A stretch of 64,000 bases of DNA, from NCBI RefSeq assembly GCF_000420025.1, contig NZ_ATUD01000006.1:186001-250000 (forward strand). Reading direction: 5' to 3'. Below, piece by piece: positions 26,257 to 34,710 of the stretch. Below the pieces are notes generated by a model. That model saw only the letters and a list, made by a program, of their open reading frames with translations. It made no database searches and was not told the DNA's origin. Source of the stretch: Patulibacter americanus DSM 16676 (GTDB lineage: Bacteria; Actinomycetota; Thermoleophilia; Solirubrobacterales; Solirubrobacteraceae). The stretch's first letter is position 1; each line of letters starts with the position of its first letter. Position numbers and translations under genes: made by a program.

Positions 26257-27564
26257 ATGTCCGCCGCCGCACGCCCCGCACCGGGCCCCGACCCGGCCGC
26301 GGGGCCCGGCGGGACGGGGGAGCACGTCGCCCCCGGCCTCGGCCTGGTCCTGCGGGAGTGGGGGAGGATCGGCTGCCTGGGCTTCGGCGGCCCGCCCGTC
26401 CACATCGCGATGCTCCGGGAGCTGTGCGTGGAGCGCCGGCGGTGGATCTCGGAGGCCGAGTTCGAGGACGCGATCGCCGCCACGAACCTGCTGCCGGGAC
26501 CCGCCTCGACCCAGCTCGCCGTCCTCACCGCCTGGCGGATGCGAGGCGCCGCGGGCGCGCTGGTCGGGGGACTCGCCTTCGTGCTCCCCGGCCTGGTGCT
26601 GATCATCGCCCTGGCGGCGCTGTTCCTCGCCGGCTCCCCGCCCTCGTGGGTGCGCGGCGCGGGCGCGGGGGCCGGCGCGGTGGTCGCCGCGGTGGCCGTG
26701 CACGCGGGGTGGGGCCTCGTCGGCCCGAGCGCCCGACGGGCGACGGAGGGGCTCCGACGGGCGCGGTGGCTCGTCTATGTCGGGCTGGGTGCACTGGCGA
26801 CGGTCTTGGCGGGACCGTGGGTCGTCGTCGTGCTGCTGGGCTGCGGGGTCGTCGAGCTCGCCTGGCGTCGGCCGCGCGGGCCGCGCCGGGGAACGCGGGG
26901 CGCCGACGTCGACGACGACGGGGCGCGCGGCGCGGGCCCGGCTGGCGCACCGGCCGGCGGCCCGGCCGGCGGGCGGGTCGGCGTGCAGGCGTGGCCGGTC
27001 GCGATCCTGGCCGCGGCCGCGTCGACCGGCGGGCTCGGCGCGCTGGCGTGGACCGCGTTCAAGGTCGGCGGGCTCTCGTACGGCGGCGGGTTCGTGATCA
27101 TCCCGCTCATGCGGGCCGACGCCGTCGACCGCCACGGGTGGCTGACGGACGCGCGGTTCCTCGACGCCGTCGCCCTCGGTCAGGTCACGCCGGGCCCGGT
27201 CGTGCACACCGTGGCGGCCGTGGGGTTCGCCGCGGCAGGGGTCGGTGGCGCGCTGCTCGCGGCCGTCGTCGCGTTCGCCCCTTCGTTCCTGGTGGTCCTG
27301 CTCTTCGCCGGGCGCTTCGACCGGCTGCGCGGGAACGAGCGGGTCCGGTCGTTCCTCGACGGCGCGGGCCCCGCGGCGGTCGGCGCGATCCTCGGCGCCT
27401 CGGTGCCGCTGGCCCTCGCGCTGACCGAGGTGTGGCAGGCCGTGCTGCTGGCCCTGGGGCTCGCGCTCGTCCTGTCCGGGCGCGCCGGGGTCGTCACGAC
27501 GCTGCTCGCCGCGGGCGTCGTCGGCGCGGCGATCGGGCTCGCCGGCGGGCCGCTGCCGGGGTAG
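26257..27564 (+). CDS. chrA: Chromate transporter, two-domain ChrA
   Basis: Membrane protein of 435 residues with the duplicated CHR architecture. The first half has GRIGCLGFGGPPVHIAML and ATNLLPGPASTQLA; the second repeats them as SYGGGFVIIPLM and ALGQVTPGPVVHTV. Both halves end in hydrophobic helices; a polar linker with GPRRGTRGADVDDDGARG lies between them. Proposed role in the family: chromate efflux by exchange, although many members have unknown substrates. Single gene with a leaderless-type start. Confidence 0.9.
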   Translation: MSAAARPAPGPDPAAGPGGTGEHVAPGLGLVLREWGRIGCLGFGGPPVHIAMLRELCVERRRWISEAEFEDAIAATNLLPGPASTQLAVLTAWRMRGAAGALVGGLAFVLPGLVLIIALAALFLAGSPPSWVRGAGAGAGAVVAAVAVHAGWGLVGPSARRATEGLRRARWLVYVGLGALATVLAGPWVVVVLLGCGVVELAWRRPRGPRRGTRGADVDDDGARGAGPAGAPAGGPAGGRVGVQAWPVAILAAAASTGGLGALAWTAFKVGGLSYGGGFVIIPLMRADAVDRHGWLTDARFLDAVALGQVTPGPVVHTVAAVGFAAAGVGGALLAAVVAFAPSFLVVLLFAGRFDRLRGNERVRSFLDGAGPAAVGAILGASVPLALALTEVWQAVLLALGLALVLSGRAGVVTTLLAAGVVGAAIGLAGGPLPG

Positions 27565-27565
27565 A

Positions 27566-27584
27566 CCCGGCCGCGGCGGCCGGG
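27566..27584. terminator. Hairpin after chrA
   Basis: CCCGGCCG / CGGCCGGG with a 3-nt loop, starting 2 bp after the chrA stop and facing the convergent membrane-protein gene. Confidence 0.5.
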
Positions 27585-27605
27585 CCTCCGCGTGCTGCCG
27601 GGGCC

Positions 27606-28244
27606 TCAGACCCCGGCGCGGTCGATGCGGCGGTGGAAGGCCTCGCCGGCCTTGCCGCCCAGCACCGCAGCGACGAGCGAGCCGATGAGGATCGCGGCGG
27701 CGGCGATGGCGCCACCCGTGGTGAGCTTCGTGTCGTCGAGCGGGATGCTCGGCAGGTTGAGCTTCTCGAACACGTTGTACTTCGAGCCCGCGATCGCACC
27801 GAGGACGCCGAGGATGATCGTGATGACGATGCCGATGAGCCAGGTGCCGAAGCCCTGGCGGGCCCCGTCGAAGCGCACCATGCGCCCGGCCACGTAGCCG
27901 CCGCAGTAGTAGGCGACGAGGAACACCAGCAGGAGCAGGACGCCCCCGACGATGCCGATCGTGTCGGCGTCGCTGCCGCTCACCTGGGTGTCCGAGCTCG
28001 TCAGGCCGATGGCGGCGCCGGCGGCGCTCAGGATCGCGGCGAGGATGACGGAGATGCCGATCGCCACGAGCCAGCCGAAGATGGCGGGCCCGAGGTGGAA
28101 CCCGCCGAACTTCTCGCGCTGACGGGCCCGGACGTCGCGTGGCGACAGACCGTCGGACTCCCGCTCGTGCTCTGGGGCGTTCGTGATGTCGATGCGACGG
28201 GCGGCGACGGGGCGCTCGTCACCGGCGGTGGGGTGCTCAGCCAT
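27606..28244 (-). CDS. Small multi-pass membrane protein, unknown function
   Basis: I do not recognise a named family. The protein has 212 residues: a polar N-terminus of about 60 residues (containing RDVRARQREKFGGFH), then four hydrophobic segments with the GGYVAGRMVRFDGARQGF motif common to YrzE/TIGR04086-like membrane proteins between helices 2 and 3, and a basic C-terminus GKAGEAFHRRIDRAGV. AAGGA is 8 nt before the ATG at 28244. It overlaps the end of the PRC-barrel gene by 8 bp, so they are translationally coupled and probably act together at the envelope. Confidence 0.8.
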   Translation of the reverse strand: MAEHPTAGDERPVAARRIDITNAPEHERESDGLSPRDVRARQREKFGGFHLGPAIFGWLVAIGISVILAAILSAAGAAIGLTSSDTQVSGSDADTIGIVGGVLLLLVFLVAYYCGGYVAGRMVRFDGARQGFGTWLIGIVITIILGVLGAIAGSKYNVFEKLNLPSIPLDDTKLTTGGAIAAAAILIGSLVAAVLGGKAGEAFHRRIDRAGV

Positions 28245-29424
28245 GGTGGTCGTCCTTCGAGGAGGGGGAGATGGAGCGCGCGAGGCGGCGCAGGCGGGTG
28301 CCGACGCCGGGCGTGCCGGAGGCGGGGGAGTCAGAGCCGGGGGAGCCGGCCGTGCCGCCGCGGGGCGCGTCACGGTCGGCCTCCGGCACGGGGTGGTCGG
28401 TCGGCAGACCCGCGGCCGGGCCGGACGGATCGCGCTCGGACGCGCGGCGCTCGCCCGCCGCGGCGTCGCGGCCGACGGCGTCGTCACGGCCGGGTCGCTC
28501 GTCGCGGGCCGGGGCGACGGAGAGGTCCTGCTGCGCCAGCTCGCGGTCGAGCACGGGCTCGTGCGCCGGCGGCGCGGTGGGGCGGGCGGCCAGGCGGTCG
28601 TGCTCGGCCTCCGCGGCGGCCAGGCGCTCGCGCTCGGCGCGGGCGAGGGCCTCCGTCGTGGCGTCGGCCTGCAGCGTCGGGGGGACGCCGGAGCCGCGGG
28701 CGTCGTCGCGGTCGCCGGCGCCCTGGTCCCGGGCACCGTCGTCCGGGGACCCGTGGTCGCGGCCGTCTTCGCCGTCGGCGCGGTGCGCGCCCCGGGCGGT
28801 CCCGGCGGCGGCCCCGGCCCCGGCCAGCCCGACGGCGGCGCCGCGACCCTCGGTGCGGTCGTCCCGGCCGTCGCCGTCCGCGTCGTGACGGGACTCGGCG
28901 CGGTCGTCGCGGCCGTCCCCGTCCCCGTCCGCGTCGTGGCGCGTGCGCTCGTCGTGGTGCGTGTAGCCGTGGGCCTCGCGGTCGGCGTCGTGCTCCGTGC
29001 GGTCGTCGCGGCCGTCGTGGTCCGCGTCGTGCTCCGTGCGGTCGTCGCGGCCGTCGTGGTCCGCGTCGACGGCCGGCGCGGCGGTGTGCGCGCCGGGGGC
29101 GTCGAGGTCGCCCTCGTCCATGCCGTAGTGGCGGTAGAGCGCGCGCTCGTCGTCGCGGCTGAGGTCGCCGTCGGCGTCGACGTTCGGGGCGCCCTTCACG
29201 AGCTGCCCCGCGACCGGGACGGCGACGCCGTCCTCGACCTCGCGCGCGTGCTCGATCGGGACGAAGTGGTGCCGGCGGCCGAAGAGGCCGGAGGAGACCG
29301 TCGCCCACGCGGGTCGGCCGGTGCGCTCGTCCGCGAAGACGTCCTCGATCTTGCCGACCTTGGATCCGTCGGCGTCGAACAGGGTCCGGCCGGGCCAGCC
29401 CACCACCTGCGATTCGTGCGGCAT
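28237..29424 (-). CDS. PRC-barrel protein with Asp-rich DxDxDGxDD repeats
   Basis: A 395-residue protein. Residues 1-80 form a PRC-barrel domain (VVGWPGRTLFDADGSKVGKIEDVF). A second conserved segment, NVDADGDLSRDDERALYRHYG, matches the C-terminal tail common in actinobacterial PRC proteins. From about residue 118 to 195 there are at least four units of DADxDGRDDRTEH type, Asp-rich loops that resemble EF-hand/thrombospondin-3 calcium sites. The remaining 200 residues are highly charged and low in complexity. GAGGAG precedes the ATG. No signal peptide, so the charged tail is probably cytoplasmic or cell-surface associated by its partner gene. Confidence 0.82.
   Translation of the reverse strand: MPHESQVVGWPGRTLFDADGSKVGKIEDVFADERTGRPAWATVSSGLFGRRHHFVPIEHAREVEDGVAVPVAGQLVKGAPNVDADGDLSRDDERALYRHYGMDEGDLDAPGAHTAAPAVDADHDGRDDRTEHDADHDGRDDRTEHDADREAHGYTHHDERTRHDADGDGDGRDDRAESRHDADGDGRDDRTEGRGAAVGLAGAGAAAGTARGAHRADGEDGRDHGSPDDGARDQGAGDRDDARGSGVPPTLQADATTEALARAERERLAAAEAEHDRLAARPTAPPAHEPVLDRELAQQDLSVAPARDERPGRDDAVGRDAAAGERRASERDPSGPAAGLPTDHPVPEADRDAPRGGTAGSPGSDSPASGTPGVGTRLRRLARSISPSSKDDHHG
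28985..29062 (-). repeat. Two exact tandem 39-bp repeats inside the PRC-barrel gene
   Basis: Copies at 28985-29023 and 29024-29062 are identical and encode the 13-residue unit DADHDGRDDRTEH; degenerate copies follow further along. Exact identity points to recent expansion or conversion. Confidence 0.9.
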
Positions 29425-29855
29425 GTCGCTCCTCTACGTCTCGGCGGTCGCCCCGATGGACGACCGTGTCGGTTCACCTACCCCGGGAGGGGCGTTCCAT
29501 GCGACGGGCGGGCCGCGGACGGCCCGTCCGGACCCGCCCGGGCGGACGGAGGCGCGGGGCCCCGGGGCGACGAACCGGGCGATGCCCGGCGCCGTTCCGA
29601 CGCCGGGCACCGCATACGGACACCGCGGGGTACGCGTGGCGCGGCCGTCCCCGCGTACTCCCGGGGGGGTGCGTGCCCGTTCGGTGGCGTGCGGACACCC
29701 GGGCGGATCTCGTCGCCGCCGGCCCGCCCGCCGCGGGTGGCCCGCCGTCCCGCCCCGCGGGGCATGAAGGACCGTCGTCCGACTGCAGAGACGGGCCCGA
29801 GTCGCTGGTACAACCGGTCCCGCCGCGCCGGAGTCGTCCGCCGGCCGCTCGACCC
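29425..29855. other. 431-bp intergenic region, no gene supported
   Basis: Divergent region between the PRC-barrel gene and cydA. It holds an 8-bp-stem hairpin at 29584-29608 (GCCCGGCG / CGCCGGGC) and a GntR-like palindrome at 29805-29818. Open frames here are only GC-driven and lack start signals. Confidence 0.6.
29805..29818. promoter_or_regulatory. GntR-like operator upstream of cydA
   Basis: CTGGTACAACCGGT differs by one base from the site CTGGTACAACCAGT at 41420-41433 beside the GntR gene. It includes TACAAC, usable as a -10, 41 bp before the cydA start. Confidence 0.45.
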
Positions 29856-31283
29856 ATGCTCGGCCCCGACACCATCCTCGCCGCCGCCGGCGCGCTGGGG
29901 ACCCCGGATCAGCCCGACATGCTGATCGCGCGCAACATGCAGGCGCTCTCGCTGGCGGTGCACATCCCGTTGGTGTGCTTCGGCATCGCCTGGCCCACCA
30001 TCGTGCTCTTCACGGAGGCGCTGTACCTGCGGACCGGCGACCCGCTCTACAAGGCGCTGGCGAAGCGCTGGTCGAAGGTCATGCTGGTGCTGTTCGCCGT
30101 CGGCGTCGTGACGGGGACCATCCTCTCCTTCGAGTTCGGGCTGCTGTGGCCGAACTTCATGAGCACGTTCGGCGAGGTCTTCGGGCTGGGCTTCACGCTC
30201 GAGGGGATCTCGTTCTTCGTCGAGGGCATCTTCATCGCGATCTACGTCTACGGCTGGGACCGGCTGTCGAAGCGGGCGCACTTCCTCACCGGGATCCCGA
30301 TCGCGATCGCCGGCGTCACCGGGTCCCTGATGGTCATCGCGGTCAACGCCTGGATGAACCATCCGGGCGGGTTCGAGTTCGCGAACGGCCGCGTCACGGA
30401 GGCCCGGCCCTGGGAGGCGCTCTTCGGCCGCGGCTTCGTGTGGCACGAACTGGTCCACATGTACCTGGCGGGCTACCTCGTGTGCGGGTTCGTCGTAGCC
30501 GGCGTCTACGCCCACGGGTGGCTCAAGGGGCGCCGGACCCGCTACCACCGCGCGGGGCTGATCATCCCGCTGACGATCGCGGCGCTCGCCGCCCCGGTCC
30601 AGGTCGTCGTGGGCGACTGGGCCGGTCGGGAGGTCGCCGAGAAGCAGCCCGTGAAGCTCGCGGCCATGGAGGGCCTCGGGCGGACGGAGGAGGGGGCGCC
30701 GTTCCACGCGCTCGGTGTCTACGACGCCGAGACGGGCCAGGTCCGGTACGGCATCGGGGTGCCGAAGCTCCTGTCGCTGCTCGCCAAGCACGACCCGAAC
30801 GCCACGGTGCAGGGCCTCGACGCGGTGCCGCCCGACGAGCGGCCCGATGCGGTCAACGTCGTCCGCTATGCGTTCCAGACCATGATCGCCATCGGCACGG
30901 CGCTCGTTGCGCTTGGGCTGTGGTACCTCGTCCTGTGGTGGCGTCGGGGGCGGCTGCCGCGGTCGCCGTGGTTCTACCGCGCCGTCGTGGCCGCCGGGCC
31001 GTTCGCGATCGTCGCGTTGATCTCGGGGTGGATCACCACCGAGGTCGGGCGCCAGCCGTGGATCGTCTACGGCTACATGCGCTCGACGGAGGCCGTGACG
31101 GACGCGGGCGGTCTGCCGGTCGGGCTCGCGGTGCTGTGCGTGGTCTACGCGTCCCTGGGCGCGGGACTGCTGTGGCTGCTCCGCCGGCTCGCGCAGCGTC
31201 CCCCGGAGCAGGAGCTGCCCGAGCACCAACGGCCGTCCGACGGCGGGCGGGACGGCGCGACCGCGTCCGGGGCGGCGGACTGA
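29856..31283 (+). CDS. cydA: Cytochrome bd quinol oxidase subunit I
   Basis: Membrane subunit of 475 residues carrying hemes b558, b595 and d, which oxidises quinol and reduces oxygen at the cytoplasmic membrane. MLIARNMQALSLAVHI supplies the first heme-ligand His; EGISFFVEGIFIAIYVYGWDRLS carries the conserved acidic proton-path residues; WHELVHMYLAGYLVCGFVVAGVY and GWITTEVGRQPWIVYGYMRT-like segments are diagnostic. The Q-loop is short, as in CIO-type enzymes. The ATG at 29919 (M22) is an alternative start that also looks natural. Start shares a base with cydB (TGATG). Confidence 0.94.
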   Translation: MLGPDTILAAAGALGTPDQPDMLIARNMQALSLAVHIPLVCFGIAWPTIVLFTEALYLRTGDPLYKALAKRWSKVMLVLFAVGVVTGTILSFEFGLLWPNFMSTFGEVFGLGFTLEGISFFVEGIFIAIYVYGWDRLSKRAHFLTGIPIAIAGVTGSLMVIAVNAWMNHPGGFEFANGRVTEARPWEALFGRGFVWHELVHMYLAGYLVCGFVVAGVYAHGWLKGRRTRYHRAGLIIPLTIAALAAPVQVVVGDWAGREVAEKQPVKLAAMEGLGRTEEGAPFHALGVYDAETGQVRYGIGVPKLLSLLAKHDPNATVQGLDAVPPDERPDAVNVVRYAFQTMIAIGTALVALGLWYLVLWWRRGRLPRSPWFYRAVVAAGPFAIVALISGWITTEVGRQPWIVYGYMRSTEAVTDAGGLPVGLAVLCVVYASLGAGLLWLLRRLAQRPPEQELPEHQRPSDGGRDGATASGAAD

Positions 31284-32356
31284 TGGCCGAGCTGTGCGCC
31301 GGGACGATCCTTCTGGGCCTCACGGCCTACGTCGTGCTCGCGGGTGCCGACTTCGGCGGTGGGTTCTGGGACCTGACGGCCGGCGGCGCCGAGCGGGGCG
31401 GGCCGATCCGGGGCCTGGTGCAGCGCTCCATGAGTCCGGTGTGGGAGGCCAACCACGTGTGGCTCATCCTCATCCTCACGGTCTTCTGGACGGGCTTCCC
31501 CGTCGCGTTCGGCTCCGTGATGTCGACGCTCTATGTGCCGCTGTCGGCGGCGGCCATCGGGATCATCTTCCGCGGCGCCGCGTTCGCGTTCCGGGGCGAG
31601 GCGGCGACGATCGCGGAGGCCCGGGTGCTCGGCGGGCTGTTCTCGAGCTCCTCCGTGCTGGTCCCCTTCGCGCTGGGCGCGACGGTCGGCGCCGTCGCCT
31701 CCGGGCGGGTGCCGGTGGGCAACGCCGCCGGGGACCCGGTCGGCGCCTGGCTGAACCCGACCGGCGTCCTCATCGGCGTGCTGTCCGTGGCGATCGGCGC
31801 GTACCTCGCGGCGGTCTTCCTCTGCGCCGACGCCGTCCGCGCGGAGCAGCCGCAGCTCGTGCGCGCGTTCCGTCGCCGCGCGGTGGGCGCCGGGATCGTG
31901 ACCGGCGGGTTGGCGTTGGCCGGCCTCGTCGTCCTGCGCGGGGACGCGCGCCCGTTGTTCGACGGCCTGACCCACGGCTGGGCCCTCGTGCTCGCCGTGG
32001 CCTCCGCGGCGGCCGGGGTGGCCACGCTCGCGATCGTCGTCCGAACGGAGCGGTTCGGGCTCGCGCGCCTGACCGCCGCCGCGGCCGTCGTGTGCCTCGT
32101 CGGGGCGTGGGCGGTCGCCCAGCAGCCCGCGTTCCTGCCGGGCGCGTTGACGATCGAGCAGGCCGCCGCCGGCGACGCCACCCTGCAGGCGCTCCTGATC
32201 TCGACCGCGATCGCGGTGGTGGTGCTCACGCCCTCCCTGTGGTTGCTGTTCCGGCTCGTCCTGAACGGCACGCTGGACCAGCGCTACGAACCGCTCGACC
32301 AGCGCTTCCGCCCGCTCGACGCGGGCGACGGCGACGGACAGGGGCGCTCCCGGTGA
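31283..32356 (+). CDS. cydB: Cytochrome bd quinol oxidase subunit II
   Basis: Membrane subunit of 357 residues partnering CydA. The N-terminus LTAYVVLAGADFGGGFWDL and the segment MSPVWEANHVWLILILTVFWTGFPVAFG are the CydB signatures, and FRGAAFAFRGE follows. About nine hydrophobic helices are visible. ATG overlaps the cydA stop by one base; its stop overlaps the GTG of the small membrane ORF (GTGA). No cydDC genes are in the window. Confidence 0.95.
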   Translation: MAELCAGTILLGLTAYVVLAGADFGGGFWDLTAGGAERGGPIRGLVQRSMSPVWEANHVWLILILTVFWTGFPVAFGSVMSTLYVPLSAAAIGIIFRGAAFAFRGEAATIAEARVLGGLFSSSSVLVPFALGATVGAVASGRVPVGNAAGDPVGAWLNPTGVLIGVLSVAIGAYLAAVFLCADAVRAEQPQLVRAFRRRAVGAGIVTGGLALAGLVVLRGDARPLFDGLTHGWALVLAVASAAAGVATLAIVVRTERFGLARLTAAAAVVCLVGAWAVAQQPAFLPGALTIEQAAAGDATLQALLISTAIAVVVLTPSLWLLFRLVLNGTLDQRYEPLDQRFRPLDAGDGDGQGRSR

Positions 32357-32568
32357 GCCCGGCCCGCACCCGCTCCCTGCGCCGGCTCGTCCCCGCGCTG
32401 CTCGTGCTCGGCGTGCTGCTGATGGTCGCCTTCGACCACACGCTCACGCTGATGGCGGGCATCGCCTGCATGCTCGCGTTCGTCGTCGGCGGCTGGGTCC
32501 TCGTCGCGGACCCGGACGGGTTCCTCGACCACGACGCCCGTGCGGGGCGGACCGACCAGGGCGACTGA
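32353..32568 (+). CDS. Small membrane protein coupled to cydAB
   Basis: Protein of 71 residues with two hydrophobic segments (LVPALLVLGVLLMVAF and TLMAGIACMLAFVVGGWVLV) and a polar acidic tail. The GTG overlaps the cydB stop as GTGA, so it is translated with the oxidase. Small membrane subunits (CydX, CydS, CydH) stabilise bd oxidases in other bacteria, but those have a single helix and no sequence match is claimed. Its role as an accessory subunit is inferred from coupling only. Confidence 0.7.
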   Translation: MSPARTRSLRRLVPALLVLGVLLMVAFDHTLTLMAGIACMLAFVVGGWVLVADPDGFLDHDARAGRTDQGD

Positions 32569-32745
32569 CCGGCGGCTGGGCGCCGCACCGTCCCCCGTCG
32601 GCCGCGCGGCCTGCGGCACGGGTCCGCGCGGGCTCCCGGCCGAGCCCCCCGTGCCGCCCTTCGGTGCCCTCGGGTCCGTACCATGCCAGTGGGGTGTGCC
32701 GGGAAGACTGGTCGGCGACACTCGTCGTCGACCCCGAAAGTCCCC

Positions 32746-34611
32746 GTGAGCACCGAGCACTCGCCGCCCCGCGGCCCCGTCAACCGCACGCCCTGGACCG
32801 AGCGCAGCTCGCGCGGACTACGCGCGTTCCTCGCCACCGAGACCGGGTCCGCAGGCCTCCTGCTCTTCGCGACCGTCGTCGCGCTCGTGTGGGCCAACTC
32901 GCCCCTGGCGAGCTCGTACGAGGACCTGTGGGGCGCGCACCTCAAGATCGACCTCGCCGGCGCGCACATCGACGAGACCCTCGGTCACTGGGTCAACGAC
33001 GGCCTGATGGCGTTCTTCTTCTACGTCGTCGGGCTCGAGATCCGGCGCGAGATGATCCTCGGCGAGCTGCGGGACCGTCGGGCCGCCGCCGTCCCCGCGA
33101 TCGCCGCGCTCGCCGGGATGGTCGTCCCGGCGCTCCTCTACTTCGCGATCAACGCCGGCGGCCCCGGCGCGCACGGCTGGGGCATCGTCATGGCGACGGA
33201 CATCGCGTTCGTCCTCGGCGCCCTCGCCATCCTGGGCGACCGCGTGCCCTCGGGCGTGCGGGTGTTCCTGCTCACCCTCGCGATCGTCGACGACATCGGC
33301 GCGATCATCGTCATCGCGATCTTCTACGCCGAGTCGATCAACCTCACGGCGCTGGCCGCCGCGGGCGGCATCCTCGTGGCGATCGTCGTGCTGCGCCGGT
33401 TCACGCCGCCGTGGCGTGGTCCCGCGTACCTCGTGGCCGGCATCTTCCTGTGGGTCGCCACGCTCGAGTCCGGTGTGCACCCGACCATCGCCGGCGTGGT
33501 GATGGGGCTGCTCACGGCGGTGCATCCGCCGCAGCGCGCCGACATCGAGCGCGCCGCGAGCGTCTCCCGCATCTTCCGCCAGACCCCGACGCCGGCCAGC
33601 GGCCGCGCCGCGGTGCTCGAGATCGGCGCGGCGGTCTCGCCGAACGAGCGCTTCACGGCCTCGATCCACCCCTGGACGAGCTACCTCGTCATCCCGCTCT
33701 TCGCGCTCGCCAACGCCGGCGTGCCCCTCGGCGGCGACGCGCTGCAAAACGCGCTGACGTCCCCGATCACGATCGGCGTCATCGTCGGCCTCGTCGCGGG
33801 CAAGGGGATCGGCATCGCGCTGAGCACCGCCATGGCGGTGCGCGTCGGCGTCGGCCCGCTGCCGCACGGCATGCACCGCGGGCACCTGCCCGGGGCCGCG
33901 GCCCTCGCGGGCATCGGCTTCACGGTCTCGCTGTTCGTCGCCGACCTGGCCTTCACGGAGCAGGCGCTCCGCGACGAGGCGAAGGTCGGCGTGCTCGTGG
34001 CGTCCGTCCTCGCGGCTGCGATCGGCCTGATCGGCCTGGCCCGTCGCGGCGCCGACCCCGAGCCGGCGAAGGTCCTCCCGCTCGACCCGCCGGTCGACCC
34101 CGCGCACGATCGCATCCTGGGGCCGATCGAGGCGCCCCACACCCTCGTCGTCTACGGCGACTACGAGTGCGGCGGCACCCGGGCGCTGGCCCCCGTGCTC
34201 GCCGAGCTGCGGGAGCGCGCCCACGACCGCGTGCGGTTCGTGGCGCGCCAGCTGCCGATCGAGGACGCGCACCCCGGGGCGACGCTGGCGGCCGAAGCCG
34301 CGCTCGCCGGTGCGGCGCAGGGGCGGTTCTGGCCCATGCACCGTCGCCTGCTGGCGCACCCGATCGGCGACGACCTGGGCCCGGCCGACCTGCTCGAGAT
34401 CGGGCGCGAGGCCGGCCTGGACGCCGACCGGCTGGCCGACGACCTGCGCCACCACGTCCGGGGGCCCGCGGTCCAGGCCGACCTGGACAGCGCGGCGCGC
34501 TCCGGCGTGGTCGCCACGCCGACGCTCTTCCTCGACGGGGTCCGGCTCGACGACGGCTACGACCTCGAGTCGCTCCTGGCCCGCGTGCGGGAGCCCGCAC
34601 CGGCGGAGTGA
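32746..34611 (+). CDS. nhaA: NhaA-type Na+/H+ antiporter fused to a DsbA/thioredoxin domain
   Basis: A 621-residue fusion. Residues 20-430 are NhaA, exchanging Na+ for H+ in the membrane; the transport Asp pair is in TLAIVDDIGAI, and GLEIRREMILGELRD and KGIGIALST are family segments. Residues 440-621 are a DsbA-like thioredoxin-fold domain (VVYGDYECGG, VATPTLFLDGVRLDDGY with the cis-Pro). The usual ECPYC redox pair reads ECGGT, so one Cys is missing and disulfide exchange is doubtful. The GTG at 32746 is preceded by a weak GAAAG. The fusion itself is known from actinobacteria. Confidence 0.9.
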   Translation: MSTEHSPPRGPVNRTPWTERSSRGLRAFLATETGSAGLLLFATVVALVWANSPLASSYEDLWGAHLKIDLAGAHIDETLGHWVNDGLMAFFFYVVGLEIRREMILGELRDRRAAAVPAIAALAGMVVPALLYFAINAGGPGAHGWGIVMATDIAFVLGALAILGDRVPSGVRVFLLTLAIVDDIGAIIVIAIFYAESINLTALAAAGGILVAIVVLRRFTPPWRGPAYLVAGIFLWVATLESGVHPTIAGVVMGLLTAVHPPQRADIERAASVSRIFRQTPTPASGRAAVLEIGAAVSPNERFTASIHPWTSYLVIPLFALANAGVPLGGDALQNALTSPITIGVIVGLVAGKGIGIALSTAMAVRVGVGPLPHGMHRGHLPGAAALAGIGFTVSLFVADLAFTEQALRDEAKVGVLVASVLAAAIGLIGLARRGADPEPAKVLPLDPPVDPAHDRILGPIEAPHTLVVYGDYECGGTRALAPVLAELRERAHDRVRFVARQLPIEDAHPGATLAAEAALAGAAQGRFWPMHRRLLAHPIGDDLGPADLLEIGREAGLDADRLADDLRHHVRGPAVQADLDSAARSGVVATPTLFLDGVRLDDGYDLESLLARVREPAPAE

Positions 34612-34619
34612 GGTGCGAC

Positions 34620-34644
34620 CCCGGCGCGGACGGTCCGCGCCGGG
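34620..34644. terminator. Strong hairpin after nhaA
   Basis: CCCGGCGCGG / CCGCGCCGGG, 10 perfect pairs around ACGGT, 8 bp after the nhaA stop. Confidence 0.6.
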
Positions 34645-34710
34645 TGATCGCCTGCACGTGGTCACCGGGGGTTCACCTCCGGGGCCCGGTCGGGCATCAT
34701 CCTGCGACCT

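Noticed and set aside
29584-29608. Hairpin in the cydA upstream region considered as a riboswitch
   Set aside because: A single 8-bp stem without any conserved riboswitch core that I recognise; it may be a simple terminator or chance.
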